From positions 62,001 through 126,000 of the forward strand of contig NZ_JARZAJ010000015.1 in NCBI RefSeq assembly GCF_029892105.1: a DNA stretch of 64,000 nucleotides. The letters run 5' to 3'. Of the stretch, positions 41,529-49,853 are shown piece by piece; position 1 is the stretch's first letter; every line of letters starts with the position of its first letter. Made by a program: the position numbers and the translations under genes. The notes beneath the pieces are model-generated. The model made no database searches. It was not told the DNA's origin and worked only from the letters and a program-made list of their open reading frames with translations. The stretch is from Kitasatospora sp. GP82. GTDB taxonomy: Bacteria; Actinomycetota; Actinomycetes; Streptomycetales; Streptomycetaceae.

Positions 41529-42275
41529 CTAGACCTCGTAGACCGCGCCGGCGCGGGCGAGTTCGATCGGGCCCCGGTACTCCTTGCCGGCATCCCGCCG
41601 GTTGTACTCGGCGTCCGTCCACGGCGGGATGTGGGTGAGCACCAGGCGGCCCACCCCGGCGGCCTCGGCATGCTCGCCGGCCTGGCGGCCGTTGAGGTGG
41701 ACGGCCTCGATCTCCTCCTTGCCGTGGGTGAAGGCGGCCTCGCAGAGGAAGAGGTCGGCGCCCTTGGCGAGTTCGACCAGTTCGGCGCTCTCGCCGGTGT
41801 CCCCGGAGTAGACCAGGCTCCGGCCGCCGTGTTCGATCCGGAAGGCGTACGCCTCGACCGGGTGGTTCACGGGTGCGACGGTGATCCCCAGCGGGCCGAG
41901 CTTGAAGCTGCCCGCTCTGAGGGTGTGGAAGTCGAATACCTCCTTCATACCCGGGTCCTCGGGCATGTCGTACGCGCGGGCGAGCCGCGCAGCCGTCCCG
42001 GCCGGGCCGTAGACCGGGACGGGCGCGGGGCAGCCCTCCACCCGGTAGTTGCGGGCGACCCAGTAGGCGCAGAGGTCGACGCAGTGGTCCGCGTGCAGAT
42101 GGCTGAGCAGGACGGCGTCGACCTCGTACAGGCCGCAGTAGTTCTGCAGGGCGCCGAGCGCGCCGTTGCCCAGGTCCAGCACGGCGCGGAAGCCGTCGGC
42201 CTCGACCAGATAGCTGGAGCAGGGAGATTCGGCGGACGGGAAGCTCCCCGAGCACCCCACCACGGTCAGTTTCAT
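41529..42275 (-). CDS. Metallo-beta-lactamase-fold hydrolase (RNase Z-like)
   Basis: A 248-residue MBL-fold enzyme. Metal motifs are HLHADHCVDL, the His of VNHPVEAY, the Asp of YSGDTGES and the His in LTHIPPW. The start MKLTVVGCSGSFPS is typical of RNase Z/phosphodiesterase-like MBLs. It could act on cyclic nucleotides, RNA or lactones; no context points to one. The gene is conserved next to the GlcNAc PTS genes in streptomycetes as far as I recall. Confidence 0.88.
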   Translation of the reverse strand: MKLTVVGCSGSFPSAESPCSSYLVEADGFRAVLDLGNGALGALQNYCGLYEVDAVLLSHLHADHCVDLCAYWVARNYRVEGCPAPVPVYGPAGTAARLARAYDMPEDPGMKEVFDFHTLRAGSFKLGPLGITVAPVNHPVEAYAFRIEHGGRSLVYSGDTGESAELVELAKGADLFLCEAAFTHGKEEIEAVHLNGRQAGEHAEAAGVGRLVLTHIPPWTDAEYNRRDAGKEYRGPIELARAGAVYEV

Positions 42276-42533
42276 GCCGAGCCCCTCCGCCCCGCTGGGT
42301 CATGGTCCACACCCGCTGCCACTACCTGTCGGTAGCACTGTGGTCGCCTGTCGAGAGTAAGGGCGGAGGGGCACTTTGCCCCCGTCCCCGTGCCGCGCTG
42401 TGGCTGGAATCACCAGAACGGGCCGGGCCGGAGCCGGGACTGTGCGGACGCCCGGCGGCAGCGGTTCGAGCGCTCGGGGGAGAGTCGTTCGGGTGCTCGG
42501 GGACGGGTGCCCCGGGCAGAGCCGTTCGGGTGC

Positions 42534-42728
42534 TCAGCGGCGACCGGGCCGATTGCGCGCCCAGGCCCGGATGGTGTCCGCGTACCAGCGCGGGTGGCCT
42601 CCGGCGTCGGTGAGGTCCGGCTCCGGGAGCACGCCGTGCCTGCGGAGGCTGCGGACGCTGTCGGGCTGGACGTTGATATGCCGGGCGATCTCCGCATAGG
42701 ACCACAATTCGTTGCTGCGTGAGCTCAT
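42534..42728 (-). CDS. Small helix-turn-helix DNA-binding protein
   Basis: A 64-residue HTH protein (LWSYAEIARHINVQPDSVRS then LRRHGVLPEPD and GGHPRWYADTIRAWARNRPG), like MerR/excisionase-type winged helices. ATG 42728 is preferred over GTG 42737. No partner domain is present, and the targets are unknown. A direct repeat CGTTCGGGTGCTC (42486-42498 and 42523-42535) lies over and just past its 3' end. Confidence 0.8.
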   Translation of the reverse strand: MSSRSNELWSYAEIARHINVQPDSVRSLRRHGVLPEPDLTDAGGHPRWYADTIRAWARNRPGRR

Positions 42729-42899
42729 CTGGACCACCTAGGGGCACGGTCTCCGAGACTGCTCTCGGGGTCTTGCGACCACCCTTTTCCGGCCTACCGG
42801 CGTACTCCGTCACACAACGGACCCTGTGGTCGATCCGTGACGAACCAGGAGCTTGGAACGGATAATTACCCGAATGTCACAGACCTGCGGGAGACGGAA

Positions 42900-42933
42900 C
42901 CGGGCGCGGCACCCCGAGGGGTACCGCGCCCGG
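42900..42933 (-). terminator. Terminator after cysM
   Basis: CCGGGCGCGG (42900-42909) pairs with CCGCGCCCGG (42924-42933), with inner ACCCC/GGGGT, 23 nt past the cysM stop. Confidence 0.78.
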
Positions 42934-42956
42934 AAGCCGTACGGACCGACGAGGGC

Positions 42957-43925
42957 TCAGGCCCAGAGCTGGCCCTGGAGGGCCTCGACGGCCTCCTCGG
43001 TGGAGGCGGCGGTGTAGATGCCGGTGGAGAGGTACTTCCAGCCGCCGTCGGCGACCACGAAGACCACGTCCGCCCGCTCCCCGGCCTGGGCGGCCTTGCG
43101 GCCGACCCCGATCGCGGCGTGCAGGACGGCGCCGGTGGACACTCCCGCGAAGATGCCCTCCTGCTGGAGCAGTTCGCGGGTGCGGCGCACCGCGTCGGCC
43201 GACCCCACGCTGAACCGGGTACTGAGCACCTCGGCGTCGTACAGCTCGGGGACGAAGCCCTCGTCCAGGTTGCGCAGCCCGTAGACCACGTCGTCGTAGC
43301 GCGGCTCGGCGGCGACGATCCGGATGCCGGGGACCTTCTCGCGCAGGTAGCGGCCGACGCCCATCAGGGTGCCGGTGGTGCCGAGCCCGGCGACGAAGTG
43401 CGTGACGGACGGCAGGTCGGCGAGGATCTCCGGCCCTGTGGTGGCGTAGTGCGCACCGGCGTTGTCCGGGTTGCCGTACTGGTACAGCATCACCCAGTCG
43501 GGGTGCTCGGCCGCGATCTCCTTGGCGATCCTGACCGCGGTGTTGGAGCCGCCGGCTGCGGGCGAGGAGATGATCTCGGCGCCCCACATCCGGAGCAGCT
43601 CGCGGCGCTCCTCGCTGGTGTTCTCCGGCATCACGCAGACCATGCGGTAGCCCTTGAGCTTGGCCGCCATGGCGAGCGAGATACCGGTGTTGCCGCTGGT
43701 GGGCTCCAGGATGGTGCAGCCGGGGGTGAGCCTGCCCGCGGCCTCGGCGCGCTCGATCATGTGCAGGGCCGGGCGGTCCTTGATCGAGCCGGTCGGGTTG
43801 CGGTCCTCCAGCTTGGCCCAGAGGTTGACCAGGCCGCTCTCGTTCCCCGGGATGGCCGCGGAGAGGCTGGGCAGTCGGACCAGCGGCGTGTTGCCGACGG
43901 CTTCGAGCGGGCTGTCGTAGCGCAC
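42957..43925 (-). CDS. cysM: CysO-dependent cysteine synthase (CysM)
   Basis: PLP enzyme joining an activated serine (O-phosphoserine in M. tuberculosis CysM) with sulfur carried as a CysO thiocarboxylate. The 322 residues have the PLP Lys in NPTGSIKDRPA, the Asn loop EPTSGNTGIS, GLGTTGTLMG and the C-terminal GVSTGAVLHAA. It lies 72 nt downstream of cysO on the same strand, with mec further upstream, matching the known mec-cysO-cysM set and supporting CysM over a sulfide-using CysK. Confidence 0.94.
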   Translation of the reverse strand: MRYDSPLEAVGNTPLVRLPSLSAAIPGNESGLVNLWAKLEDRNPTGSIKDRPALHMIERAEAAGRLTPGCTILEPTSGNTGISLAMAAKLKGYRMVCVMPENTSEERRELLRMWGAEIISSPAAGGSNTAVRIAKEIAAEHPDWVMLYQYGNPDNAGAHYATTGPEILADLPSVTHFVAGLGTTGTLMGVGRYLREKVPGIRIVAAEPRYDDVVYGLRNLDEGFVPELYDAEVLSTRFSVGSADAVRRTRELLQQEGIFAGVSTGAVLHAAIGVGRKAAQAGERADVVFVVADGGWKYLSTGIYTAASTEEAVEALQGQLWA

Positions 43926-43997
43926 GGGGCCTCCGGCGGTCGAGGGTGGTTGAGGATCCGGCAGGGCGCTGCGACGGTGCCGCCCTGCTGCGGAAGG

Positions 43998-44279
43998 CTA
44001 GTTGGCGCCGCCGGCCACGGCCGGGAGGATGGTGACGCTGTCGCCGTCGGCGAGCTCGGTGGCGACGCCGCCGAGGAAGCGGACGTCCTCGTCGTTGAGG
44101 TAGACGTTGACGAAGCGGCGCAGCTCTCCGCTCTCGTCCCGCAGGCGCTCGGCGATGCCCGGGTGGCGGGTGTCGAGGTCGGCGAAGAGCTCCCCGAGGT
44201 TGCTGCCCGCCCCCTCGACGGCCTTGGCTCCGTCGGTGTAGGTGCGGAGGATGGTCGGGATGCGGACCTCGATGGCCAT
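43998..44279 (-). CDS. cysO: Sulfur-carrier protein CysO (MoaD/ThiS fold)
   Basis: A ubiquitin-like sulfur carrier of 93 residues (MAIEVRIPTILRTYTDGAK, FVNVYLNDEDVRFLGG, DSVTILPAVAGGAN). The functional Gly-Gly is followed by Ala-Asn, so unlike carriers ending in GG it must be trimmed before adenylation and thiocarboxylation. ATG 44279 has GGAG seven nt upstream; the longer upstream frame is not needed. Regulation is probably through the leader peptide just upstream. Confidence 0.93.
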   Translation of the reverse strand: MAIEVRIPTILRTYTDGAKAVEGAGSNLGELFADLDTRHPGIAERLRDESGELRRFVNVYLNDEDVRFLGGVATELADGDSVTILPAVAGGAN

Positions 44280-44369
44280 GGCTGAGCTCCTGTGGAGTGG
44301 GTTCGGGTGCCGCACGGCTCGCGGCAGGGCGGGTGGCCCCGGTGGGCGGGGCGGCGGTCGGTGCCGAGG

Positions 44370-44486
44370 TCAGCTGGCGTCGGCGGGGCCGGGACAGATC
44401 GCGCTGGCGAGCCGGCACAGGTCGACGTGCAGGCGCGCCACGAGGCGGATGCCCGGGGCCTGGTTGCTCACATCGACGGAACGCAT
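44370..44486 (-). CDS. Cysteine-type leader peptide upstream of cysO
   Basis: A 38-codon frame beginning MRSVDVSNQAPGIRL and containing VARLHVDLCRLASAICPG, the pattern of the conserved Streptomyces leader peptides found before sulfur-assimilation genes. Two Cys codons allow ribosome stalling when cysteinyl-tRNA is scarce. The ATG falls at the expected transcription start, 8 nt after the -10 TATACG, so the mRNA is probably leaderless. It ends 90 nt before cysO. Confidence 0.75.
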   Translation of the reverse strand: MRSVDVSNQAPGIRLVARLHVDLCRLASAICPGPADAS

Positions 44487-44494
44487 GGGCTCAT

Positions 44495-44500
44495 CGTATA
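44495..44500 (-). promoter_or_regulatory. -10 box of the leader-cysO-cysM transcript
   Basis: TATACG on the minus strand, 8 nt before the leader ATG. The -35 region (near 44518-44523) is weak. Confidence 0.5.
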
Positions 44501-44576
44501 GATTCCCGCCCCCGCATCGACATCTCCGTCTTGCGATGCGGATGTTTCCGTTTCTCCCCTTGAGACAGCACCGACG

Positions 44577-44623
44577 CGAACGGGCCCGCCGCACCCCCGG
44601 CGGGGGTGCGGCGGGCCCGTTCG
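44577..44623 (-). terminator. 22-bp terminator after mec
   Basis: Arms 44577-44598 and 44602-44623 are perfectly complementary with a GGC loop. It begins 20 nt past the mec stop, so mec is not on the same transcript as cysO-cysM unless read-through occurs. Confidence 0.9.
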
Positions 44624-44643
44624 GTCCGCACTGGGCAGGGCCG

Positions 44644-45066
44644 CTACGCGTCGACGACCTGGACGTCTTCCTCCGTGATCACGCCGTCCACGATGCGGAA
44701 CGAACGGAACTCGAACGGATCCTCTGCGCCGTTGCCCTCGGCCGTGGAGACCAGGACGTAGTGGGCGTTCGGCTCGGAGGCGTAGCTGACGTCGGTGCGC
44801 GAGGGGTGCGCCTCGGTGGCGGTGTGCGAGTGGTAGACGACGACCGGCTCCTCGTCCCGGTCGTCCATCTCGCGGTAGAGCTTGAGCAGGTCACCGGAGT
44901 CGAACTCGTAGAACGTGGGCGAGCGGGCCGCGTTGAGCATCGGGATGAAGCGCTCGGGGCGGTCGCTGCCGGCCGGTCCGGCGACCACGCCGCAGGCCTC
45001 GTCCGGGTGATCGGCGCGGGCGTGGGCCACGATCGCGTCGTGCAGCTCTCGGGTGATGGTCAGCAT
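44644..45066 (-). CDS. mec: JAMM/MPN-family metallopeptidase Mec
   Basis: A zinc isopeptidase of 140 residues that releases cysteine from the CysO-cysteine adduct and may trim the CysO tail. The JAMM motif is complete: Glu in PDEACGVV, His79-Ser-His81, Ser89 and Asp92 (HSHTATEAHPSRTD). It starts at ATG 45066, 45 nt from the upstream permease gene. It is encoded one terminator away from cysO and cysM. Confidence 0.93.
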   Translation of the reverse strand: MLTITRELHDAIVAHARADHPDEACGVVAGPAGSDRPERFIPMLNAARSPTFYEFDSGDLLKLYREMDDRDEEPVVVYHSHTATEAHPSRTDVSYASEPNAHYVLVSTAEGNGAEDPFEFRSFRIVDGVITEEDVQVVDA

Positions 45067-45110
45067 GCGGTCAGGATAGCCAGCCCGGTTCGAAAGCCGG
45101 TTCCGGTGTC

Positions 45111-46553
45111 TCAGCTGCCGGACCCGGCGTGCAGGTGGTCGTGCGCCTGGCCGTGGACGGCCTCGGGACGGACGCGCTTGAGCACCTGGTAGCCGATCAC
45201 CAGCAGTGCCGCCCAGGCGGGGAAGACATAGAGCGAGATCCGGTTGTCCGGGTCGAAGCCGATCAGGACCACGACCAGGGCCAGGAAGGCCAGCGCGGCC
45301 CAGCTGACGGCCACCCCGCCGGGCGCCTTGAAGGTGGGCGGCGGGAGGTGGCCGCCCTTCCAGGCGGCGCGGTAGCGGATCTGGCAGATAAGGATCATCG
45401 CCCAGGTCCAGATGCCGCAGACGGTGGCGACGGAGGTGATGTACTCGAACGCCTTGGCCGGGGCGAGGTAGTTGAGGATCACGCCGAGGCCCATCAGCAG
45501 ACAGGAGGCGGTGATCGCGGCCGCCGGGGTCTTGCGCGCGTTGAGGGAGGTCATCCTGGCGGGTGCCTGACCGCGCAGGGCGAGGTCGCGCAGCATCCGG
45601 CCGGTGGAGTACATCCCGGAGTTGCAGGAGGAGAGCGCGGCGGTGAGCACCACGAAGTTGATGATTCCGGCCGCCGCCGGGATGCCGACCTTGCCGAAGG
45701 CGGCCACGAACGGGCTGACGCCGGGCTGGAACTCCCGCCACGGGACCAGCGCCAGAATGATGATCAGCGCACCGATGTAGAACAGCGCGATCCGCCAGGG
45801 CAGGGTGTTGATGGCCCGGGGCAGGGTCTTGGCCGGGTTCTCGCTCTCGCCCGCGGTGACGCCGACCAGTTCGACTCCGAGGTAGGCGAACATGACGATC
45901 TGCAGGGTCATCACGGTCGAGCCGATCCCCTTGGGGAAGAAGCCTCCGTCGTTCCACAGATTGCCGATTGACGCCGTGTCACCCGCCTTGCTGAAGCCGA
46001 GGGTGAGCACCCCGATGCCGATCAGGATCATGCCGATGATCGCCGTCACCTTGATCATCGAGAACCAGAACTCGATCTCGCCGAAGAGCTTCACCGAGAT
46101 CAGGTTGGCCGCATAGAGGATCACCAGGAAGGCCAGCGCACTGAGCCACTGCGGGATGCCGGGCTCCCAGAACCTCACGTACACGGCGGCGGCGGTGGTC
46201 TCGGCCATGCCGGTGACCACCCAGAACAGCCAGTACGTCCAGCCGGTGACATACCCGGCGAACGGACCGAGGAACTCCCGGGCGTACTCGGCGAAGCTGC
46301 CGGAGACCGGGCGGTAGGTGAGCAGCTCGCCCAGCGCCCGCATGATCGCGAAGATCACCAGGCCGGCCACCGCATAGCTGAGGATCAGGCTGGGGCCGGC
46401 CTTGGAGATGGCGGTGCCCGCGCCGAGGAAGAGGCCGGTGCCGATGGCGCCGCCGATGGCGATCATCTGGATCTGGCGGCTGCCCAGTCCTCGGGCGTAG
46501 CCCTCCTCGTCCGGTACGGGGTCGACGACTTCGTCGTACACCTGATCGGCCAT
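45111..46553 (-). CDS. APC-family amino-acid permease
   Basis: A 480-residue, twelve-TM transporter of the AAT/GabP type. The start has RGLGSRQIQMIAIGGAIGTG followed by LFLGAG, the family N-terminal signature, then GELLTYRPVSGSFAEYA and the later SSCNSGMYSTGRMLRDLA. The C-terminus has a His-rich tail (AHDHLHAG). Related proteins carry D-serine/D-alanine/glycine or GABA; cargo is not decided. Possibly co-transcribed with mec. Confidence 0.92.
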   Translation of the reverse strand: MADQVYDEVVDPVPDEEGYARGLGSRQIQMIAIGGAIGTGLFLGAGTAISKAGPSLILSYAVAGLVIFAIMRALGELLTYRPVSGSFAEYAREFLGPFAGYVTGWTYWLFWVVTGMAETTAAAVYVRFWEPGIPQWLSALAFLVILYAANLISVKLFGEIEFWFSMIKVTAIIGMILIGIGVLTLGFSKAGDTASIGNLWNDGGFFPKGIGSTVMTLQIVMFAYLGVELVGVTAGESENPAKTLPRAINTLPWRIALFYIGALIIILALVPWREFQPGVSPFVAAFGKVGIPAAAGIINFVVLTAALSSCNSGMYSTGRMLRDLALRGQAPARMTSLNARKTPAAAITASCLLMGLGVILNYLAPAKAFEYITSVATVCGIWTWAMILICQIRYRAAWKGGHLPPPTFKAPGGVAVSWAALAFLALVVVLIGFDPDNRISLYVFPAWAALLVIGYQVLKRVRPEAVHGQAHDHLHAGSGS

Positions 46554-46677
46554 GGCAACCGTCCTTGGATCGTGGGGAGAGGAGAAGTCCTACCACGGTG
46601 CGCCCGGATACCGGCGCCCATCTGAGCGTTATTTGAGCATGTCATGTCCTATTTTGCGGTGATTTACCGGAAATGCT

Positions 46678-46712
46678 GTCACCCCTTGTCCAACTGGTGG
46701 ACAAGGGGTGAC
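46678..46712. terminator. 15-bp terminator after DUF2017 gene
   Basis: GTCACCCCTTGTCCA (46678-46692) pairs perfectly with TGGACAAGGGGTGAC (46698-46712), loop ACTGG, 15 nt past the DUF2017 stop. Confidence 0.88.
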
Positions 46713-46727
46713 GTGGGCGACCCTCCG

Positions 46728-47300
46728 TCAGCCGGTCATCGCGGCCAGCAGTGACTCCTGCATGCCGCCCAGCCAGAGGTAGGCCATCACCAGCGGTTTG
46801 CGCGGGTCGCCGTCGGGGAGCCGGTAGAGCTCCTCGTCGTCCTCGGTGACCTCCAGGCGGGCCCCCAGGGTGAGCCGCAGGTCGTTCAGCGCGCCGAGCC
46901 AGTGCCGGCATTCGGCGGCCGGCACCTTCACCACACCGCCCTCGCCGCCGAGGCCGTCCAGCGCGTGGATCACACCCAGCGCGTCCTCGCGCTTGCGGGC
47001 CCGCAGGTCCAGCTCGGTGTAGCGGCGGAACTCGCCGGCCATCGCCGTGGTCTCCGGATCGGCGGCCTCGCCCGGCTCGCCGTACGCGTCCGGGAAGAGC
47101 CGGGCCAGCGCCGGATCCGCGGGCGCCTCGGTGGGCCCCTCGGCGAACAGCGCCGCCAGCGGGTCGTCACTGTCCCCGCCCGGACCAGGCCCGATCAGCT
47201 CCAGCATCTGCACCTCCAGCGAACGCAGGATGGACGCCTCCAGCTCGTCCAGCGCGATCGCCGCACTGCCGCCGCCGGCACTCTCGAACAACCCAGCCAT
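46728..47300 (-). CDS. DUF2017 family protein
   Basis: A 190-residue cytosolic protein characteristic of actinobacteria and almost always next to clpS. It begins MAGLFESAGGGSAAIALDE, has a helical LEASILRSLEVQMLELIGP and ends YLWLGGMQESLLAAMTG. Function is unknown. The clpS stop lies 36 nt upstream on the same strand, so co-expression and a ClpS-related role are plausible. Confidence 0.9.
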   Translation of the reverse strand: MAGLFESAGGGSAAIALDELEASILRSLEVQMLELIGPGPGGDSDDPLAALFAEGPTEAPADPALARLFPDAYGEPGEAADPETTAMAGEFRRYTELDLRARKREDALGVIHALDGLGGEGGVVKVPAAECRHWLGALNDLRLTLGARLEVTEDDEELYRLPDGDPRKPLVMAYLWLGGMQESLLAAMTG

Positions 47301-47336
47301 GAGTCTCAGTCAGCCCGTCTTCGTTGTTTGATCGGT

Positions 47337-47639
47337 TCAGTCGTGCTGGAGGGTGGCCCACAGGCCGTAGCCGTGCATCGCCTGGACGTCCCGTTCCATC
47401 TCCTCGCGCGTACCGCTGGAGACCACCGTGCGGCCCTTGGTGTGCACTTCCATCATCAACTGCCTGGCCTTGTCCTTCGGGTAGCCGAAGTAGGCCTGGA
47501 AGACGTACTGGACGTAGCTCATCAAGTTGACCGGGTCATTGTGGACGATGGTCACCCACGGGGTGTCCGGCTCCAGTGCCGGAATGCCTTCGACCTCCGG
47601 GCGCTCGATCTCCACGGGCGCGACACTCACGGCAGACAC
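47337..47639 (-). CDS. clpS: ClpS, N-end-rule adaptor of ClpP proteases
   Basis: A 100-residue adaptor delivering N-degron substrates to ClpC/ClpA. The substrate-binding patch is in WVTIVHNDPVNLMSYVQYVF, then FGYPKDKARQLMMEVHTKGR. The N-terminal tail is acidic and Pro-containing. The usual operon with DUF2017 follows. Confidence 0.95.
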   Translation of the reverse strand: MSAVSVAPVEIERPEVEGIPALEPDTPWVTIVHNDPVNLMSYVQYVFQAYFGYPKDKARQLMMEVHTKGRTVVSSGTREEMERDVQAMHGYGLWATLQHD

Positions 47640-47761
47640 TCCTCATCAGGACACGGTTTCCGCCTCTCATGCTTCCATCCGGGGAAGGTGCGGGCGAATC
47701 CGGGGCGCGCCGCCCGGCAGAAATCGTCACTCTGACGCTAAGTGGTAGTAACATCATCGGT

Positions 47762-49081
47762 ATGGACGCCATGACGACGCACCGCTCCACCGCGCTGCTC
47801 ACCGACCGCTACGAGCTGACCATGCTGCAGGCAGCCCTGCGCAGCGGGGCCGCACACCGCCGCTCGGTCTTCGAGGTGTTCACCCGGCGGCTGCCCAACG
47901 GCCGCCGCTACGGCGTGGTGGCGGGGACCGGGCGGCTGCTGGACGCGATCGAGAGCTTCCGCTTCACCTCCGGGCAGCTGGACTGGCTCGCCGACCAGGG
48001 CGTGGTCGAGGAGGACACTCTGCGCTTCCTCGCCGACTACCGTTTCACCGGCGATGTGCACGGCTACCCGGAGGGCGAGGTCTACTTCCCCGGCTCGCCG
48101 ATCCTCACCGTCGAGGGCAGCTTCGCCGAGGCGGTGATCCTGGAGACCGTCATCCTGTCGATCCTCAACCACGACTCGGCGATCGCCGCCGCCGCCTCGC
48201 GGATGACCAGCGCGGCCGGGGAGCGCCCCTGCATCGAGATGGGCGCCCGCCGGGCCCACGAGGGCGCCGCCGTGGCCGCCGCCCGAGCCGCCTACATCGC
48301 CGGCTTCAGCGCCACCTCCGACCTGGAGGCCGGCTACACCTACGGCATCCCGACCGCCGGCACCGCCGCGCACGCCTTCACCCTGCTGCACGACACCGAG
48401 CGGGACGCCTTCAGCGCGCAGATCGAGTCGATGGGCCGGGGAACCACCCTGCTGGTGGACACCTACGACCTGGCCGAGGCCGTCCGCACCGCCGTCGAGG
48501 TGGCCGGGCCCACCCTGGGCGCCGTCCGGATCGACTCCGGCGACCTCACCCTGCTCGCCCACCGAGTCCGCCGCCAACTGGATGAGCTGGGCGCCGAGAA
48601 GACCAGGATCATCGTCACCTCCGACCTGGACGAGTACGCCATCGCCGCGCTCGCGGCCGCCCCCGTGGACGGCTACGGCGTCGGCACCAGCCTGGTCACC
48701 GGCAGCGGGCACCCGACCTGCGCGATGGTCTACAAACTGGTCGCCCGCGCCACCACGCCCGACGGGCCGCTGGTCCCGGTCGCCAAGCGCTCGGCCGGTG
48801 GCAAGACCAGCGTCGGCGGACTCAAGTGGGCCGCCCGCCGCCCCGACGCGGACGGCGTGGCCGAGGCCGAGGTGGTCGGCACCGGTCCGGTGCCCGAGGA
48901 GCTGGCGCCGCACCTGCTGCACGTCCCGCTGGTCCAGGGCGGCGAGGTGGTCGGGCGCGAGCCGCTGACCGCCGCCCGGGAGCGTCATCGGCGGGCGCGG
49001 GCCGCCCTGCCGCTGTCGGCCACCCAGCTGTCCAAGGGCGAGCCGGTCCTGGCCACCGAGCTGCTCACCGCCGGCGCCTGA
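47762..49081 (+). CDS. pncB: Nicotinate phosphoribosyltransferase
   Basis: Converts nicotinate and PRPP to nicotinate mononucleotide in NAD salvage. The 439-residue protein has LLTDRYELTMLQAAL, VFEVFTRRLPNGR, EMGARRAHEGAAVAAARA and the phosphate-binding VRIDSGDLTLLAH. The start is ATG 47762; ATG 47771 is possible. It is divergent from clpS and followed after 142 nt by pncA, so both steps of nicotinamide salvage are adjacent. Confidence 0.95.
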   Translation: MDAMTTHRSTALLTDRYELTMLQAALRSGAAHRRSVFEVFTRRLPNGRRYGVVAGTGRLLDAIESFRFTSGQLDWLADQGVVEEDTLRFLADYRFTGDVHGYPEGEVYFPGSPILTVEGSFAEAVILETVILSILNHDSAIAAAASRMTSAAGERPCIEMGARRAHEGAAVAAARAAYIAGFSATSDLEAGYTYGIPTAGTAAHAFTLLHDTERDAFSAQIESMGRGTTLLVDTYDLAEAVRTAVEVAGPTLGAVRIDSGDLTLLAHRVRRQLDELGAEKTRIIVTSDLDEYAIAALAAAPVDGYGVGTSLVTGSGHPTCAMVYKLVARATTPDGPLVPVAKRSAGGKTSVGGLKWAARRPDADGVAEAEVVGTGPVPEELAPHLLHVPLVQGGEVVGREPLTAARERHRRARAALPLSATQLSKGEPVLATELLTAGA

Positions 49082-49223
49082 ACGCCGTGCGCCGCATCGG
49101 GGACGAACGGTCGACCATGCGACCGGGCGGGACCGGTCGACAGACTTCCGCCCGCACGTGTCACTCCCTAGAGTGGCGACACCACGCCGCCCCACCGTCG
49201 AATCCACACCGAGGAAGCACCCC

Positions 49224-49814
49224 ATGCACCGGGCACTGATCGTCGTCGATGTGCAGAACGACTTCTGCGAGGGCGGCAGCCTGGCCGTCGCCGGCGGCGC
49301 CGAGGTCGCCGCCGCGATCACCGACCTGATCGGCGAGTCCGCCCCCGGGTACGCGCACATCGTCGCCACCCGCGACCACCACGTCGACCCGGGTCCGCAC
49401 TTCTCCGCCGAGCCCGACTACATCGACTCCTGGCCCGCGCACTGCGTCGCGGGGACCGAAGGCGTCGGCTTCCACCCCAACTTCGCGCCCTCCGTCATCT
49501 CGGGCGCGATCGAGGCGGTCTTCGACAAGGGCTCCCACGCGGCCGCGTACAGCGGGTTCGAGGGCGCCAACGAGAGGGGCGAGACGCTCGCCGGCTGGCT
49601 GCGCGGGCGGAACGTCACCGAGCTGGACGTGGTGGGCATCGCCACCGACCACTGCGTCAGAGCCACCGCCCTGGACGCCGTGCGGGAGGGCTTCACCACC
49701 CGCGTTCTGCTTGATCTCACCGCCGGGGTCGCCGCCGCGACCACCGAGCAGGCCATTGCCGAACTCCGTTCGGCGGGAGTCGAATTGACGGGAACTCCGA
49801 TCGTCCGCGACTGA
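49224..49814 (+). CDS. pncA: Nicotinamidase
   Basis: Hydrolyses nicotinamide to nicotinate for PncB. The 196-residue isochorismatase-fold enzyme has the catalytic Asp9 (VVDVQNDFCEGG), metal ligands in ATRDHHVDPGPHF, the Lys in FDKGSH and the nucleophilic Cys in TDHCVRATALDA. ATG 49224 is placed behind GAGGA. It would also activate pyrazinamide, as known for the family. Confidence 0.95.
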   Translation: MHRALIVVDVQNDFCEGGSLAVAGGAEVAAAITDLIGESAPGYAHIVATRDHHVDPGPHFSAEPDYIDSWPAHCVAGTEGVGFHPNFAPSVISGAIEAVFDKGSHAAAYSGFEGANERGETLAGWLRGRNVTELDVVGIATDHCVRATALDAVREGFTTRVLLDLTAGVAAATTEQAIAELRSAGVELTGTPIVRD

Positions 49815-49853
49815 GCCCCAGGTGAGCAGGCGAGCTCATGGCGTCCGTCGGCG

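Noticed and set aside
42302..42533. Small plus-strand frames opposite and beside the HTH gene
   Set aside because: Arg/Ala/Gly-rich shadows without start signals; only short direct repeats are present.
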